DNA of 64,000 nucleotides from Salvia splendens (GCF_004379255.2 NC_056039.1:28223883-28287882); one strand, 5' to 3'; positions 24,472 through 35,582 are shown, numbered from the stretch's first letter. The notes: generated by a model not told the origin, from the letters alone. Translations and numbers: made by a program.

Positions 24472-27218
24472 ATGGCCACACAAATCTCGCAATCGACCCT
24501 CAAGGAAAAGTCTCAGCTCCTTACACCTCTCAACACTCAAAATCTCCTCGATTCCGTTGACGCTTTTCTCTTCGACTGCGATGGTTCGTTTCCACACTCT
24601 CTCACCGTAAACATTCACCATTATCAATTTTTATAATCTCGAGATTTTTTTCTTGGAATGAAAATAATTAGGTGTGATATGGAAAGGAGATTCTCTGATT
24701 GACGGTGTTTCGGATACTCTGGATTTTCTTCGATCCATGGTGAATTCATAATATCTTAACTCTTTCATCAGGTTGATCATCTTAATTTCAGAAATAGACA
24801 GCTGATTTGAATCGTGGTTGAAATCGTATGTCAATTTTGAGCAGGGGAAAAAACTTGTTTTTGTGACGAATAATTCGACTAAGTCTAGAAGGCAATATGC
24901 TAAGAAGTTTCATTCTGTGGGAATTTCTGTGTCTGAGGTTTGTTTCTATTGATTAATTATTTTCAAGTAGATTCGGAGTGTATGTGTTGTTAATAGCTTG
25001 AAGATTACAGGACGAGATATTCAGTTCTTCATTTGCTGCAGCAATGTACTTGAAAGTGAACAAGTTTCCTAAAGAAAAGAAGGTTCGTCTTTGTGTAACG
25101 TCTTATTTTCTCAATGCAGTTATAATCGTGAGGTTTTTCTTGTTGGCAAGGTACTTCATTGAGCTTGTTTGGTTAGTCATACTTGCTTAATGTCCATTGA
25201 CAGTACTATTGCGTAGTATATAAATCTTGAGCTTACTTGCTTTTGTAAATATGAAGTGTTTGAGTGACTAGCTGACTAGTGTTTTATAAAAGTAAAGGTA
25301 GAGTGGCTTTATGTTCTAATAAATGGTTTAAATTTACTGAGATAATTCATGTTACCTGTGTAAATCCATCCAATTGTTTGTAGGTTTCTCTATTAGAAGA
25401 AAATGTATCCCTTTCTAGTAAGTTACACACCCTGAATGAGGAGGCAATGGCTGCAAAGCCTCAAGTGATAAAGTACAAGATAAATTTTTTTAGTAACAGT
25501 TTGATTTAAGCTTTCAGCTGCTTACAGGCACTGTCGTTAAGTGATGGCGATGCTATGATGATGCACACCTCTCATTTCCATGTATTGGTTTTGTAGGTGT
25601 ATGTGATTGGTGAAGAAGGCATCCTGGAGGAACTGGAGCTTGCTGGTTTTACCCCTCTTGGTGGTCCTGTAAGCTTCCTGTAAATTCTGCAGTTCTTTTA
25701 CGACACGATCCAGTTTATCTTAGTGGTAATAATATGCTGGAATCATAGTACCGATTCATCTCACTATTGGGTTTCTTCGTCAACTCCTTGGAAAATAATT
25801 GTGTAAACATAATACCAATTCTCCTCAATATTGGGTTTCTTAGGTAAAGAACAAAGCCCAAATGATTTAATTGGAAAAGATTTTATGTTCTTTATTGAAT
25901 GTTGTAACAGGTCACAAGTGATCTTTATACCCTTCTCATTTTTCATCACAAAACTTCAAATTTTTGATTGAGGGCCAAAACTGAACCTTTTTTCTAGATA
26001 TATTCCATCAGTTGATAGCTCATTTAGCTACGACTGACAATCATCCTGTATCAGGTTCATAGATTTGCAATGTAAATGTATCACTCAGGCTAATACTTTC
26101 ATTTACCAAATTAGGTAGTCTTTTACTTTGAACGATGATTAATCAGCATATTTCTTGCAGGAAGATGGGAAGAAAAGTGCCCATATGAAACGAAACAGCT
26201 TCTTTGAGCATGATAAGAATGTATTTTTGCTTTCCTGCTCCAAGTCTCTATTACAACCTAGCACCTTTTTCTATTCATCCATTGTTTTATGTACAATGCT
26301 AAATCTACTCCAGGTCGGAGCTGTGGTGGTTGGACTAGACCAGTACATAAACTTCTACAAGCTGCAGTAAGGACTTTGTCTCAGTCTAATTTACTTATAA
26401 CTGATATCAGTATCAATCTACATAACAGATTTCAAATGACTCCTAATCTATTTAATTCTGTTGAGCTATCAACATCTATGCGCATTAATCATGTTATCTG
26501 CAAGGTATGGCACTCTTTGTATACGTGAGAATCCTGGATGCCTATTTATTGCCACAAACCGCGATGCTGTAGGAAATCTCACTGATCTACAAGAATGGCC
26601 CGGTAAGTTTACTTTTGCCCCTTGTATGATAACATTGTTCTTATAATCCAAAGTTGAAAAACTTCATATTTTTGTTTCTTGAGTTCAGGCGCAGGATGCA
26701 TGGTTGGTGCAATATGTGGTACAACACAGAAAGATCCAATTGTAGTTGGGAAACCCTCTACCTTTCTGATGGACTTTTTACTAGAAAAGTAAGTTAATTT
26801 GATCAATTCTTATAGTTTGAGATATGATATATATGTATGCAAGGTGGCATTAATTTATGGACTAATATATGTTTCTTGGGTTGGCAGATTCAACATCCCT
26901 ACTTCTAAGATGTGTATGGTTGGGGACAGATTAGACACTGATATTTTGTTTGGACAAAATTCTGGCTGCAGAACACTTCTTGTATTTTCAGGTAAAAACT
27001 CTCAACTTCCTTTTTCAATAATGGTTTCTCTACCAATCAAATTGCTTTTGTTATTTTTCTTCGTATACTACTCCCTATGACATGAGATTTTTTTGTTGAT
27101 GGCACGTGCAGGTGTGACAAAGGAATCCGATCTCCAAGATCCATCAAACCAGATTCATCCAGAGTATATGACAACCACGCTGTCGGATATTCTACATTTA
27201 GCCAATAATAAATTCTAA
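24472..27218 (+). CDS. PGLP2: Phosphoglycolate phosphatase, cytosolic type (HAD superfamily)
   Basis: Eleven exons: 24472-24583, 24672-24739, 24845-24937, 25011-25082, 25597-25668, 26161-26220, 26314-26366, 26505-26602, 26689-26788, 26888-26991, 27112-27218. All are GT-AG and the frame is open for 312 residues, the normal length without a plastid transit peptide. HAD motifs are complete: DCDG with nucleophile Asp35 and acid/base Asp37, VTNNST (67-72), Lys231 in VGKPS, and GDRLDTDI with Asp256 and Asp261. The C2-type cap lies between motifs II and III. The enzyme hydrolyses 2-phosphoglycolate to glycolate; cytosolic relatives also act on other small phosphates. The name rests on family resemblance and the lack of a transit peptide. 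Intron 4 contains a possible in-frame cassette exon (25384-25464). Confidence 0.93.
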
Positions 27219-27542
27219 ATTTTTTCGAGGATTATATTTATTGGACACCTGTCTATTTGGATTTGCATGGTTGATTTTTTTTAAGTTGGATAACATAAAA
27301 TTTCGTGTTTGAATTGTTTCATTGCTCTATTGGTTGGAGTATTTGACGTGAACACGTTGTAAATTAAGTAAGCTATATATGCACTCTTCATCTAATTCCA
27401 ATGGTTAACAAATTTAGACAATTGGATGAAGAAGTGCACACGTGGGTCGTCGGCAAGGAGGGATTTCTTATACACATTAACACCAAAATAAAATTTTTTT
27501 GGTAATTTACGATTTGTTTTGTCCTACACGTTATATTTTAGT

Positions 27543-28102
27543 TAGGGGTGAGTAAAAAAATCGGAAACCGAATATCCAAACCGAACCAAACCGAAATTTT
27601 GAAATTCGGCTCGGTTTTTTCAGTTTTTCGGTTCGGTTTTAAAAATAAAAAAAATTTGATTTTTCGGTTCGGTTCGGTTCGGGCGAAGAAAAAACCGAAA
27701 AACCGAATTATATATATATTCTATTAATTTAATATAATATATTATATAATATATATATATTCTTTTAATATATTCTACTATATAATATATATTATATGTA
27801 TTATTAATTTTATATTATATATAAATATTCTATTAGTATATATAAAATAAAATAAAATACACATATATAAATATATATTTAGATTATATTTATTTTTTTC
27901 AGATTTTTCGTTTTTTTTTCAAGTTTTTCGGTTTTGTTCGGGTTTTTCTATTTTTTAAGTTCGGTTTTCAGTTTTTCGATTTCGGTTTTCGGTTTTCGGT
28001 TTTTCGGGTTCGGTTCGGTTTGGATTTTGAACTATATTCGATTTTTCGGTTTTGGTTCGATTTTGGCAAAAAACCGAATCGAAACCCGAATGCACACCCC
28101 TA
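27543..28102. mobile_element. Non-autonomous hAT-type element
   Basis: 560 bp. Starts TAGGGGTGAGTAAA and ends GCACACCCCTA, so the outer 8 bp are perfect inverted repeats. It is flanked by a perfect 8-bp target duplication ATTTTAGT (27535-27542 and 28103-28110), diagnostic of hAT. The subterminal arms hold many copies of CGGTTCGGTTTT in opposite orientations around an AT-rich (TATA)n core. No ORF of transposase type. Confidence 0.85.
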
Positions 28103-28687
28103 ATTTTAGTCTAATTGTAATGATTAAATTAATGCAATAAATTGTCAATCTAGTGCATTTTTTCATTAGATTGACAACTTAATTGCATTTAAATTAAAAA
28201 TTAAAAGTAGAAGACAGACAGTTCTGTTTAGCATATGTTTTAATAGAATCGTTAAATATAAGTAGAAACAAATTGTTTATGATCAGAAGCTATCATACTT
28301 AAGGTATAGGAACAAATTTTTTTTTTCCAAACAAATATAAATAACCAATTTTGAACTTTCTGTAGTTAATAATTAGGAACGTATGACTTTGAAGACAGCT
28401 AATATATTAGGTTTGTGGGACATTCAAGACAATTGATCATCCTAAATTTTCAGTCTAATAAATCATCTTAACTTTTACTATCTACCTAAATGAATTTGCT
28501 TTGAACAATTGATTTTAGTCCGAGAAGAAAGAGATTATCAATTTATAAAAGCCAATTAATATTGAATTTGACGGTGAAAGTTTCCTTGAAATTCAACTTT
28601 CAGATAAACTTGGTTACGTCCACGTAATTTTCCTTTCCCAGCTTCCTCCATTTTTATAATCGTAAAGTATAATTATTCCTTTGCAGC

Positions 28688-28694
28688 TATAAAA
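28688..28694 (+). promoter_or_regulatory. TATA box of the glycine-rich protein gene
   Basis: TATAAAA lies 57 bp before the ATG at 28751. A start about 30 bp downstream would leave a leader of about 30 nt (ending CAAATCAAGAAA before the ATG). Confidence 0.5.
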
Positions 28695-28750
28695 TTAAAG
28701 GTGCTATAAAAAATCAGATTTGACAAATCAATTGGAATCAAATCAAGAAA

Positions 28751-29002
28751 ATGCATCGTGTCATCAAGTTTCTTTTCGTCCTCACCATCATTAGTCTCAT
28801 CCTCACCTCCGCCGTTGCTCCTCCTAGCGGTGCCAGAGGCGGAGGCGGGGGGAAGGGTGGACGTGCCGGTAAAGGCGGTGCATCAGGCGGCGGAAGTAAC
28901 ATAGCGCGGCCGGGGCGGCCCGGAAGCAGCGGCTCATCTATCGATCTCGGATTGTGGCGCTACTTCGCCGTCGCCTACTTAGCCTACACTTCTTTTCATT
29001 AA
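28751..29002 (+). CDS. Small secreted glycine-rich protein
   Basis: A single exon of 83 residues. Residues 1-22 (MHRVIKFLFVLTIISLILTS) form a strong signal peptide with likely cleavage near Ala-Val-Ala. The mature part is Gly/Ser/Arg-rich (GARGGGGGKGGRAGKGG, GRPGSSGSS) and ends in an aromatic hydrophobic tail, LWRYFAVAYLAYTSFH. There are no cysteines. Local GC is much higher than in the flanks and a TATA box is well placed, which supports a real gene. The hydrophobic tail could be a GPI-attachment signal or a membrane-seeking end; this is speculation. No named family is recognised beyond 'glycine-rich protein'. Confidence 0.65.
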   Translation: MHRVIKFLFVLTIISLILTSAVAPPSGARGGGGGKGGRAGKGGASGGGSNIARPGRPGSSGSSIDLGLWRYFAVAYLAYTSFH

Positions 29003-29448
29003 TTTTTCGTATTCATTTCAATTATTTAATATTTGTACTCCAAGTTTACTTGATGCAAGCTCGAGTAATTATTTCTTATCATTGGTGCTATGTTTTATTT
29101 CAATAAAATAAATTTAATTTTTTTATAGGATAAAGTATCATCAGTATATTTGTTTAGATTATATCGTGCAATTTTAACATTATCTTGTCATGCCAATGGC
29201 CAAACAATGATTCTTCTCAGCCTGAATTCATGTTAATTTTCCAATTCCAAAAACTAAGCAACTCTTGCATCTTAATTCATGTTAGTGGTTAGTTTTCCAA
29301 TTCCAAAACTAAGATTTGCAATTTAAACAAATTAACAGAATTGTTCAATTTTATTTCATGTATATATAATTTCATATATTCTCTTTACCAACAGATATAG
29401 TGATAATGAGACATAACCAAATTATTCCTTCTTTTACATAATATACGG

Positions 29449-29866
29449 CTAATTGCAGCTACACGAGCCCTCCACACACAATGCATCTCCGGTGTCGCAC
29501 GGAGGGCAATCACTGTTAGAGTTGCACGTGGCCTCCGGTCGTGCAACTTTAGCATCGCAATAGCACGAGTCGTTCACACAAAACGAAACGCCTTCATAGC
29601 ACGACGGGCATATCTTCCCTCCACACGTTTTCTCGGACATTCCAACTGAATACAATGTAACATTAATTAGATTCGCCAATATTTCTTCTCATTACTTAAG
29701 GATAAATTTATCAATGAAATCATCATGCTTTGTAAATTGTTTGTAAGTTGTAACTAATTTAATTATAGAGAGAGAGATGCAGAAGAAAGTTGAGAGTGTG
29801 AGACATACCGGTGGCAATAATAAGCATAAGGGTGACCAATAAATACACTTTAGAGGAGGCTGCCAT
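29449..29866 (-). CDS. Secreted cysteine-rich peptide with two matching six-Cys modules
   Basis: Two exons: 29866-29809 and 29645-29449, joined in phase, 84 residues. Exon 1 encodes the signal peptide (MAASSKVYLLVTLMLIIAT), a layout usual for plant defensin-like and other small cysteine-rich peptides. The mature part has 12 cysteines: module 1 C-x4-C-x2-C-x6-C-x4-C-x-C and module 2 C-x5-C-x2-C-x6-C-x4-C-x-C, joined by DAKVARPEAT. The near-identical spacing shows internal duplication. A TATA-like CATATATATG lies near 29951-29960, about 90 bp upstream. I do not recognise the exact family. A defence or signalling role in the apoplast is only suggested by the class. Confidence 0.75.
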
Positions 29867-30567
29867 TCTTCTTCTTCTTTACTTCTTTTAAAAAGTAGTA
29901 ATTACAAATATTTTGAGTTGCTTGATAATTTTCAACCACCCTTGCTCTCATATATATGCATGTTTTGGTAGCACTACGTAATTTAATTACATATGTATAT
30001 GCAGTAGATATTATCCCAGTGATTTACCAACTCTGATTTTCATCATCTCCTTCCTCACAGTATATTTTATGAATATGCATTGCCCCTTAAAATATATCTT
30101 AATCAACTAAACAAGATTTATATGTATTATAGTAAAATTTTAATATGTCAAAAAATATACTACTACTATACAGTTAATATTGTTTTGAGATTTCTTGTTC
30201 CCTTCCTTACGTAAGAAAAATAAAATAATAAATCACAATATTTTCTTAATCAATCAAATATGATTTATAAAATTATTACTACGGTTATAACTTATAGATA
30301 TACATGCATGGTTTATGTTAACAGAAAATATTTAAATATGGACTGTTTTCAAATGGCGAAACATAAATACTATATATGCGAAAAATTGTGAATATACGTC
30401 ATTGGGGTGCGTTTTAGTGACAATTTGTTAAAATGACAACTTGACAACCTAAGCAAACAATCAGCGACACATAAACAAGCCACGCGGCAGACTAAGGTTG
30501 AATCTGCTCATAAATCTAAGGATCCTCATTGGTGGTAAATTGCCATTTTAGTATAACATTATAAATA
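29867..30567. other. Intergenic, promoter side of the cysteine-rich peptide gene
   Basis: Contains the upstream region of the peptide gene (TATA-like motif near 29955) and AT-rich DNA. No ORF or clear repeat unit is seen up to the LTR element. Confidence 0.45.
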
Positions 30568-33021
30568 TTTAGCAAACAATCTTTTGATTCACCGTATCTT
30601 TCCATATATTGTTATCTTGTTTGATAAGTTAGGGTAGTAAATCTAGTATTATAAATAGGATAGATTGTTATCTTTTTATTCATTCAACCAATTAATGTTT
30701 GCCCAACTTGGCTTGAATCACAAAACTCTAATTCTCTATCGCTGCCAACGAGAACCTCTCTCGCGCCCAGCACCCCCTCTGCCGAACGTCTTCGCCGACC
30801 CAAAGCTCTTGAGCGCTCGACGACCACGGTTTCGGTTTCTTGATTGTGTGGAATTCTGACGTTAAGGAAGGCTACTCTTTAACAACTGGTGCTTTAATCG
30901 TGAGCTCACCCTCCACAACACCGATCGAACCATAGCTACGTCGGTGCCCGACTTGAAACCACCGCGCACAACAACTAGCCACATCAATCGAGCCACATCT
31001 ACGCCGCTGCCCGACGGGAATCCACCCGCGCACAGTAACTAGCCACGCCGCTGCCCGACAAAATCATTCTGCACACCCTCCGCATCACCACCATCACCAC
31101 CGCATCTCACCCTCCATATTCTATCAAAAAAAAGAAGCTACCTTCTTCACCAAAAATAAAGTACCACCGATCACTGTCATGCTTCACTGCCACCATTCAA
31201 CGTCATCATGTCACGCAATTACACCGGAGTTGGACGGAGGGTTCAAATCAGCAATCCGCCGTGCAAATTTCCGGGGACGAGCGAGATTTCTTCCGCCGGA
31301 CTGGAGAAGATCATGGCCCGGTTCGACAAATTGGAGATCAGGCTGGATTCGACGGATAGGCGGGTTGACAATCTGGAGGCGCCGCGCATCCCTGATCCAG
31401 AATCACCCTACGTCTCACACCACTTGGATCCACCTGATCGTCGCCCACAGCCGAGATACCAGCCCATCGAGTACCGCGATCGCGTGCAAGACGCTTGGCC
31501 CCGACACCGCGGCGGCTACGTCGAGAGGGGTGGCCACCTATCTGATTGCGGAGATCATCAGACCCAATTAGGGTTTGATCGCCATCCGACACCCGCAACG
31601 CAGCGGGACAGCCCGACGTGCTGGGACCCACCGGCCCAACAGCAGGACCGCGGCTACCTGACCTTTGACCGGCCCCGACGCTCGGAGACGTGCTGGGACC
31701 GACCTCACCCTCAGGAGGAGGTGAGAGCACTGCGAGTCCAGCCCCCCTCCCACCAGCCCCGCTACTACACCGAACAGCCACCGCGGGACCTGTACAGTCA
31801 GCCCGCACGTGTGACCAGTCAAACTCCGGACCAGCCTCCGCGCTCGCCTACCTGTTGGGATTCACCGGTAGTGCTGCACGCGCAACCTATGTATCAGCCA
31901 CCGCAGTGCGATCGATCGTTGGGTCACCGCACAACGACGTTGCCCGTTGTTGCTCCCAGTCTCAAGGTTCGTTCGCCTTGCCCGGCCCAACTAGCTGTCG
32001 TAAGTGATTACAACGAGAAATTGTGTATTTATAGATTGGAGCAAGCTACCCTCCTCGCCCGGTTGAATTGCGTATTTGAGGAGAATATTGATGACGAAAA
32101 TCTAGTTGAGGATGTTCCCAACAATGCCGCTAACAATGGGAGCGCTAATCTTGATGTTCCAAACGATGAGGCCATGGAAGAGATCGTCAAGACTGACAAT
32201 ATGACGCTGCAAGGGCTCGTCGGGGTATATGATGAGGAGATTGGTGAAGAGGATGAGACATTGCTAGAAGATAAAGAGGAGGATGGTTCTATTGGTGAAG
32301 TGGAGAAGATAATCGCATCTTTCAATGTTGCTCAAATGTCATCGAAGGATGTTGCGAATTGTCGATTTAAGAGAGGAAGTGCTTGCACGGGTGTAAGGGT
32401 AACTGCCTATTTCTATGTGGATTTCTTTGATGGCGATGTTCCAAGTATTGTTCATCGTTCGACATCACTCGACGTCGATGCACGATTCATCCCTCCGTGC
32501 AATGACACACCATATTTGAGCATTCTTGGAGGTGATGATAAAGGGAGACATTCAACTGTTCGATATGTGTTTGATCCAGGAGGAGACGCCTAGCTAAAGC
32601 TTTTGCTTTCAACTCTCGTCGTTGGTTTGTGGTTTCCACCTTGAGGACAAGATAGATTTCAACCATGGGGGAGTTGATACGATTCCCATACCCTAGGAAA
32701 TCTCAATTATTTAGTATCTTTTGATTGACCGTATCTTTCCATATATTGTTATCTTGTTTGATAAGTTAGGGTAGTAGTTCTAGTATTATAAATATGATAG
32801 ATTGTTATCTTTTTATTCATTCAACCAATTAATGTTCGCCCAACTTGGCTTGAATCACAAAACTCTAATTCTCTATCGCTGCCGACGAGAACCTCTCTCG
32901 CGCCCAGCACCCCCTCTGTCGGACGTCTTCGCCGACCCAAACCTCTTGGGCGCTCGACGACCACGGTTTCAGTTTCTTGATTGTGTGGAATTCTGACGTT
33001 AAGGAAGGCTACTCTTTAACA
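30568..33021 (+). mobile_element. Non-autonomous LTR element with one long ORF (TR-GAG-like)
   Basis: 5' LTR about 30568-30884 and 3' LTR 32675-33021. Over the shared part (CGTATCTTTCCATATATTG ... GCTACTCTTTAACA) I count about ten mismatches in roughly 290 bp. The first about 45 bp of the 5' LTR are not recognisable. After the 5' LTR comes ACTGGTGCTTTAATC, a likely primer-binding region. A purine tract (CATGGGGGAG, 32665-32674) precedes the 3' LTR, which is TG...CA bounded. The internal region encodes only the ORF at 31208-32593. No pol domains are present, so movement would need proteins from another element. Confidence 0.75.
31208..32593 (+). CDS. Unfamiliar retroelement protein, 461 codons, related to 18413-20029
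   Basis: Opens MSRNYTGVGRRVQISNPPCK, then a helical block (ARFDKLEIRLDSTDRRVDNL) like that of the 18413 copy. The middle is Pro/Arg/Gln-rich with four CWD motifs (SPTCWDPP, SETCWDRP, SPTCWDSP and relatives). An acidic region follows (about residues 275-380, many Glu/Asp) and a conserved C-terminal block with HRSTSLDVDARFIPP, NDTPYLSILGG and GRHSTVRYVFDPGGDA. No catalytic motif and no zinc knuckle. Open over its full length despite LTR divergence, which hints at recent activity or constraint. Function unknown; gag-like packaging is the simplest guess. Confidence 0.6.
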   Translation: MSRNYTGVGRRVQISNPPCKFPGTSEISSAGLEKIMARFDKLEIRLDSTDRRVDNLEAPRIPDPESPYVSHHLDPPDRRPQPRYQPIEYRDRVQDAWPRHRGGYVERGGHLSDCGDHQTQLGFDRHPTPATQRDSPTCWDPPAQQQDRGYLTFDRPRRSETCWDRPHPQEEVRALRVQPPSHQPRYYTEQPPRDLYSQPARVTSQTPDQPPRSPTCWDSPVVLHAQPMYQPPQCDRSLGHRTTTLPVVAPSLKVRSPCPAQLAVVSDYNEKLCIYRLEQATLLARLNCVFEENIDDENLVEDVPNNAANNGSANLDVPNDEAMEEIVKTDNMTLQGLVGVYDEEIGEEDETLLEDKEEDGSIGEVEKIIASFNVAQMSSKDVANCRFKRGSACTGVRVTAYFYVDFFDGDVPSIVHRSTSLDVDARFIPPCNDTPYLSILGGDDKGRHSTVRYVFDPGGDA

Positions 33022-35399
33022 CAATACTAGCTAGGGAAAAAGATCAATACAAAAATATATCTTAATACAAAATCCAGACCAAATCCTGATCATAAGATTT
33101 TTCAATCTGATGGCCAATAATGCACAAAAAACACGGAGAGTCATTATTAAGTAGTTTTGGGTCATATTATAAAATTCGAATTTGAGGTCATATTAAGATC
33201 ATTTTAGGTCATGATGCACTATTTATTAGCACTAAAAATACCTGTAAGTTTATAGGGTAGAACTAGTATAGCTAAAGGTCAGTACCGGGATATCGAACAC
33301 AGGGAATAAGATTGCAGCTGGCTATCATATACTAAGCGTCATATACTATCTAGAGACACGGAGTTTTGGGTTTTGGTTTTATAAACTAGACATAAATATA
33401 AACAAAAATAAAAACAAAATAATACAAAGCAGGCTAAAGAAAGTAGAGTTTTAGGATCCAACTACTACGACCCAGTGATGATTAATCTCACAGAACCTTT
33501 ACCTTTATGTGTCTCCAGGATTATTAGGAAAGTCGCGATTTTCAGATAAGCTCTCTCTCAAGTGCACCTATCCAGTAGATTAAACTCTAACTATCAAAGT
33601 CTCATTCCAATAGATTAGATTCTAACTCCTTAAGTTCTTAAGACTCAAGTCCTCACAAAGGGTCCCCTCTCTCGAGTGCAGATAAACCTATGTGTTGTAC
33701 TCGTTCCTTTTATCACGTAAAACTAGCTATCTCTCGATTAATCTAGTTAAATGGACATAGTTCTAAAGGTTGCCAGACAAAAGAACAATAAAAGCACGAG
33801 AACAAGCAAAATAATCACAAGAGCTAGGAAAAAGTTCAATTCAGTAAATCAAAACATGTTCATAATAGTCTTCACCAAAAAATCTAAAAATGATGTTTAA
33901 CTACTCATAGACAAGTAGTAAAATCAATAATAAAAGTACTAGACATGAAAGAAATTGATAAAACCCAAGGTTGAATCTTCAATCTTCAGTCTTCTCTTGT
34001 CTGGATCTGCAGAGCTCCGCTCCAATAGAAGATGGATGAATTATGTATGGAATATGGAATGGAAGAAAGTGTAGAGAGGGAGTAGGATTGGAGGCTCTGA
34101 GATAGAGATTATGAATTAGGTTTGGGTATTTATAGGCGGAGAAAAGTTTATTTTTAATGATTTTCGTGCCCTACAAGAAATAGGAGAGATTTGGCTTCAC
34201 AATATTATAATTTCTTTTCTTCCGTGAATTTCCGCATAAATTCCCGTCAGCTTTGACTGCACTGCGCAACGTTCGTAGAATTGTCATAACTTTCTCCACA
34301 GAACTCCGATTGAGACATGCAAGATATCCACGCGAAGCTCTTTCGAAGACGAAGAGAATGGCATGTAGTAAGCACTGACTGGACTTCAAAATCGCTGGAA
34401 GAATGGGCTCGAACAGAGGCTGCTGCACTTTGGCCTTTTTTCACCTTTTTCTATCTTTTCTATCATTTATCAACAAACACGTCAAAAATATCAAATGTAT
34501 AACATATTTAATTTAAGAACATAATTTGCATGATTGACATTTAAAACAAGTCAAATCTAGTCCTTAAAAACATGCAAAATCTTCATCCTACTATAATGAC
34601 CTAAAAATAGATTAATATTGACTTAAACCCAGCTAGCTAGATTACCTAACCAAACATGTTGTGACACTATATATTTATGTGATTTTAAATTTTTATTGAT
34701 TTTATTGTGTAATTTGATGATTGAGCTTACCAATAAAATAAAATGATTAATTATCTTTCTCAATCATCGACTACTAATATCATAACATCTCTAATTCGAC
34801 CAAAGAACATTATTACAAAACCAGCACCTAAAGTGTTCACTAATTAAGCACCTAAAAATGGTCGCTAAATGACTATAACGAGCACATGTGATGTAGAGAG
34901 TATGACAGTGCTTGCCAAATCGATTTCGCGGTCACTCGAGAAGTGTTAGCGATACCCCTCTTCTTCTCAGTTCCAAAGTTGCAACAGATTTCACGATCCC
35001 GACTGAACACAACTTTTAATATACATTCAAAAATGGACGAGCATTTCTCCACAAGTGTTTATCTTGTTTGTAAAATGTTTTCATTTGATTTTTATTTAAT
35101 TACTTTTCAACATGTAACTCTAAACTCATGAATCTTACGGTTTAAGGGTAATTTACTCAAATATTTTTCTAATTAATTATCCAACGTTCATACCTTGTTT
35201 TACTTTTAATTATTTTTTCAATAATGTTTTTGATAATTTGGCCTATAAATGAATGGTTTGTTGTGTTTCTACTAAATTTTTGGTTTATTCATTAAATGCT
35301 TGGAAAATTATTGTGTTGATATGTATACTGCTATATTTTGGTCTTTCAAGACTGAACTTGCCCAATGTTTTGATTACAAAGATTTGGCGTCATTTTCAT
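33022..35399. other. Gene-free stretch, probably old retroelement-derived DNA
   Basis: No coding region with domain support. The part at about 33240-34480 has higher complexity than typical intergenic DNA but is full of stops, and resembles non-coding interiors of large non-autonomous LTR elements. I found no LTR pair for it, so the label is tentative. 34500-35400 is AT-rich with nothing recognised. Confidence 0.35.
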
Positions 35400-35582
35400 T
35401 ACAAAACTTCAGATTATTGATTTAGGGCCAATAAAACTGAACCTTTACTCAAGATTGATAAAATCAGTTGATAGCTCTTTTAGCTACTAGTGACAATCAT
35501 CATGGAATTGCAATGTTTCTTTGAGACTAATGATCATATTTCTTGCAGGAAGATGGGAAGAAGCTAAACAGCTTCTTTATGT
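35400..35582 (+). pseudogene. Duplicated fragment of the phosphoglycolate phosphatase gene (intron 5 to exon 6)
   Basis: The stretch beginning ACAAAACTTCAGATTATTGA and running through CAGTTGATAGCTCTTTTAGC to CATATTTCTTGCAGGAAGAT matches the end of intron 5 and the start of exon 6 of the gene at 24472-27218 (about 25944-26200). The acceptor (TTGCAG, ending 35548) and GAAGATGGGAAGAA are kept. About 15 nt of exon 6 are missing before AAACAGCTTCTTT, and similarity ends there. It sits 80 bp from the stop of the oligopeptide transporter gene, on the opposite strand. It has no start, no flanking exons and cannot be functional. Confidence 0.75.

Noticed and set aside
33240..34480. Possible large non-coding LTR-derived element (LARD)
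   Set aside because: The sequence looks repeat-like, but I found no flanking LTR pair, primer site or target duplication.
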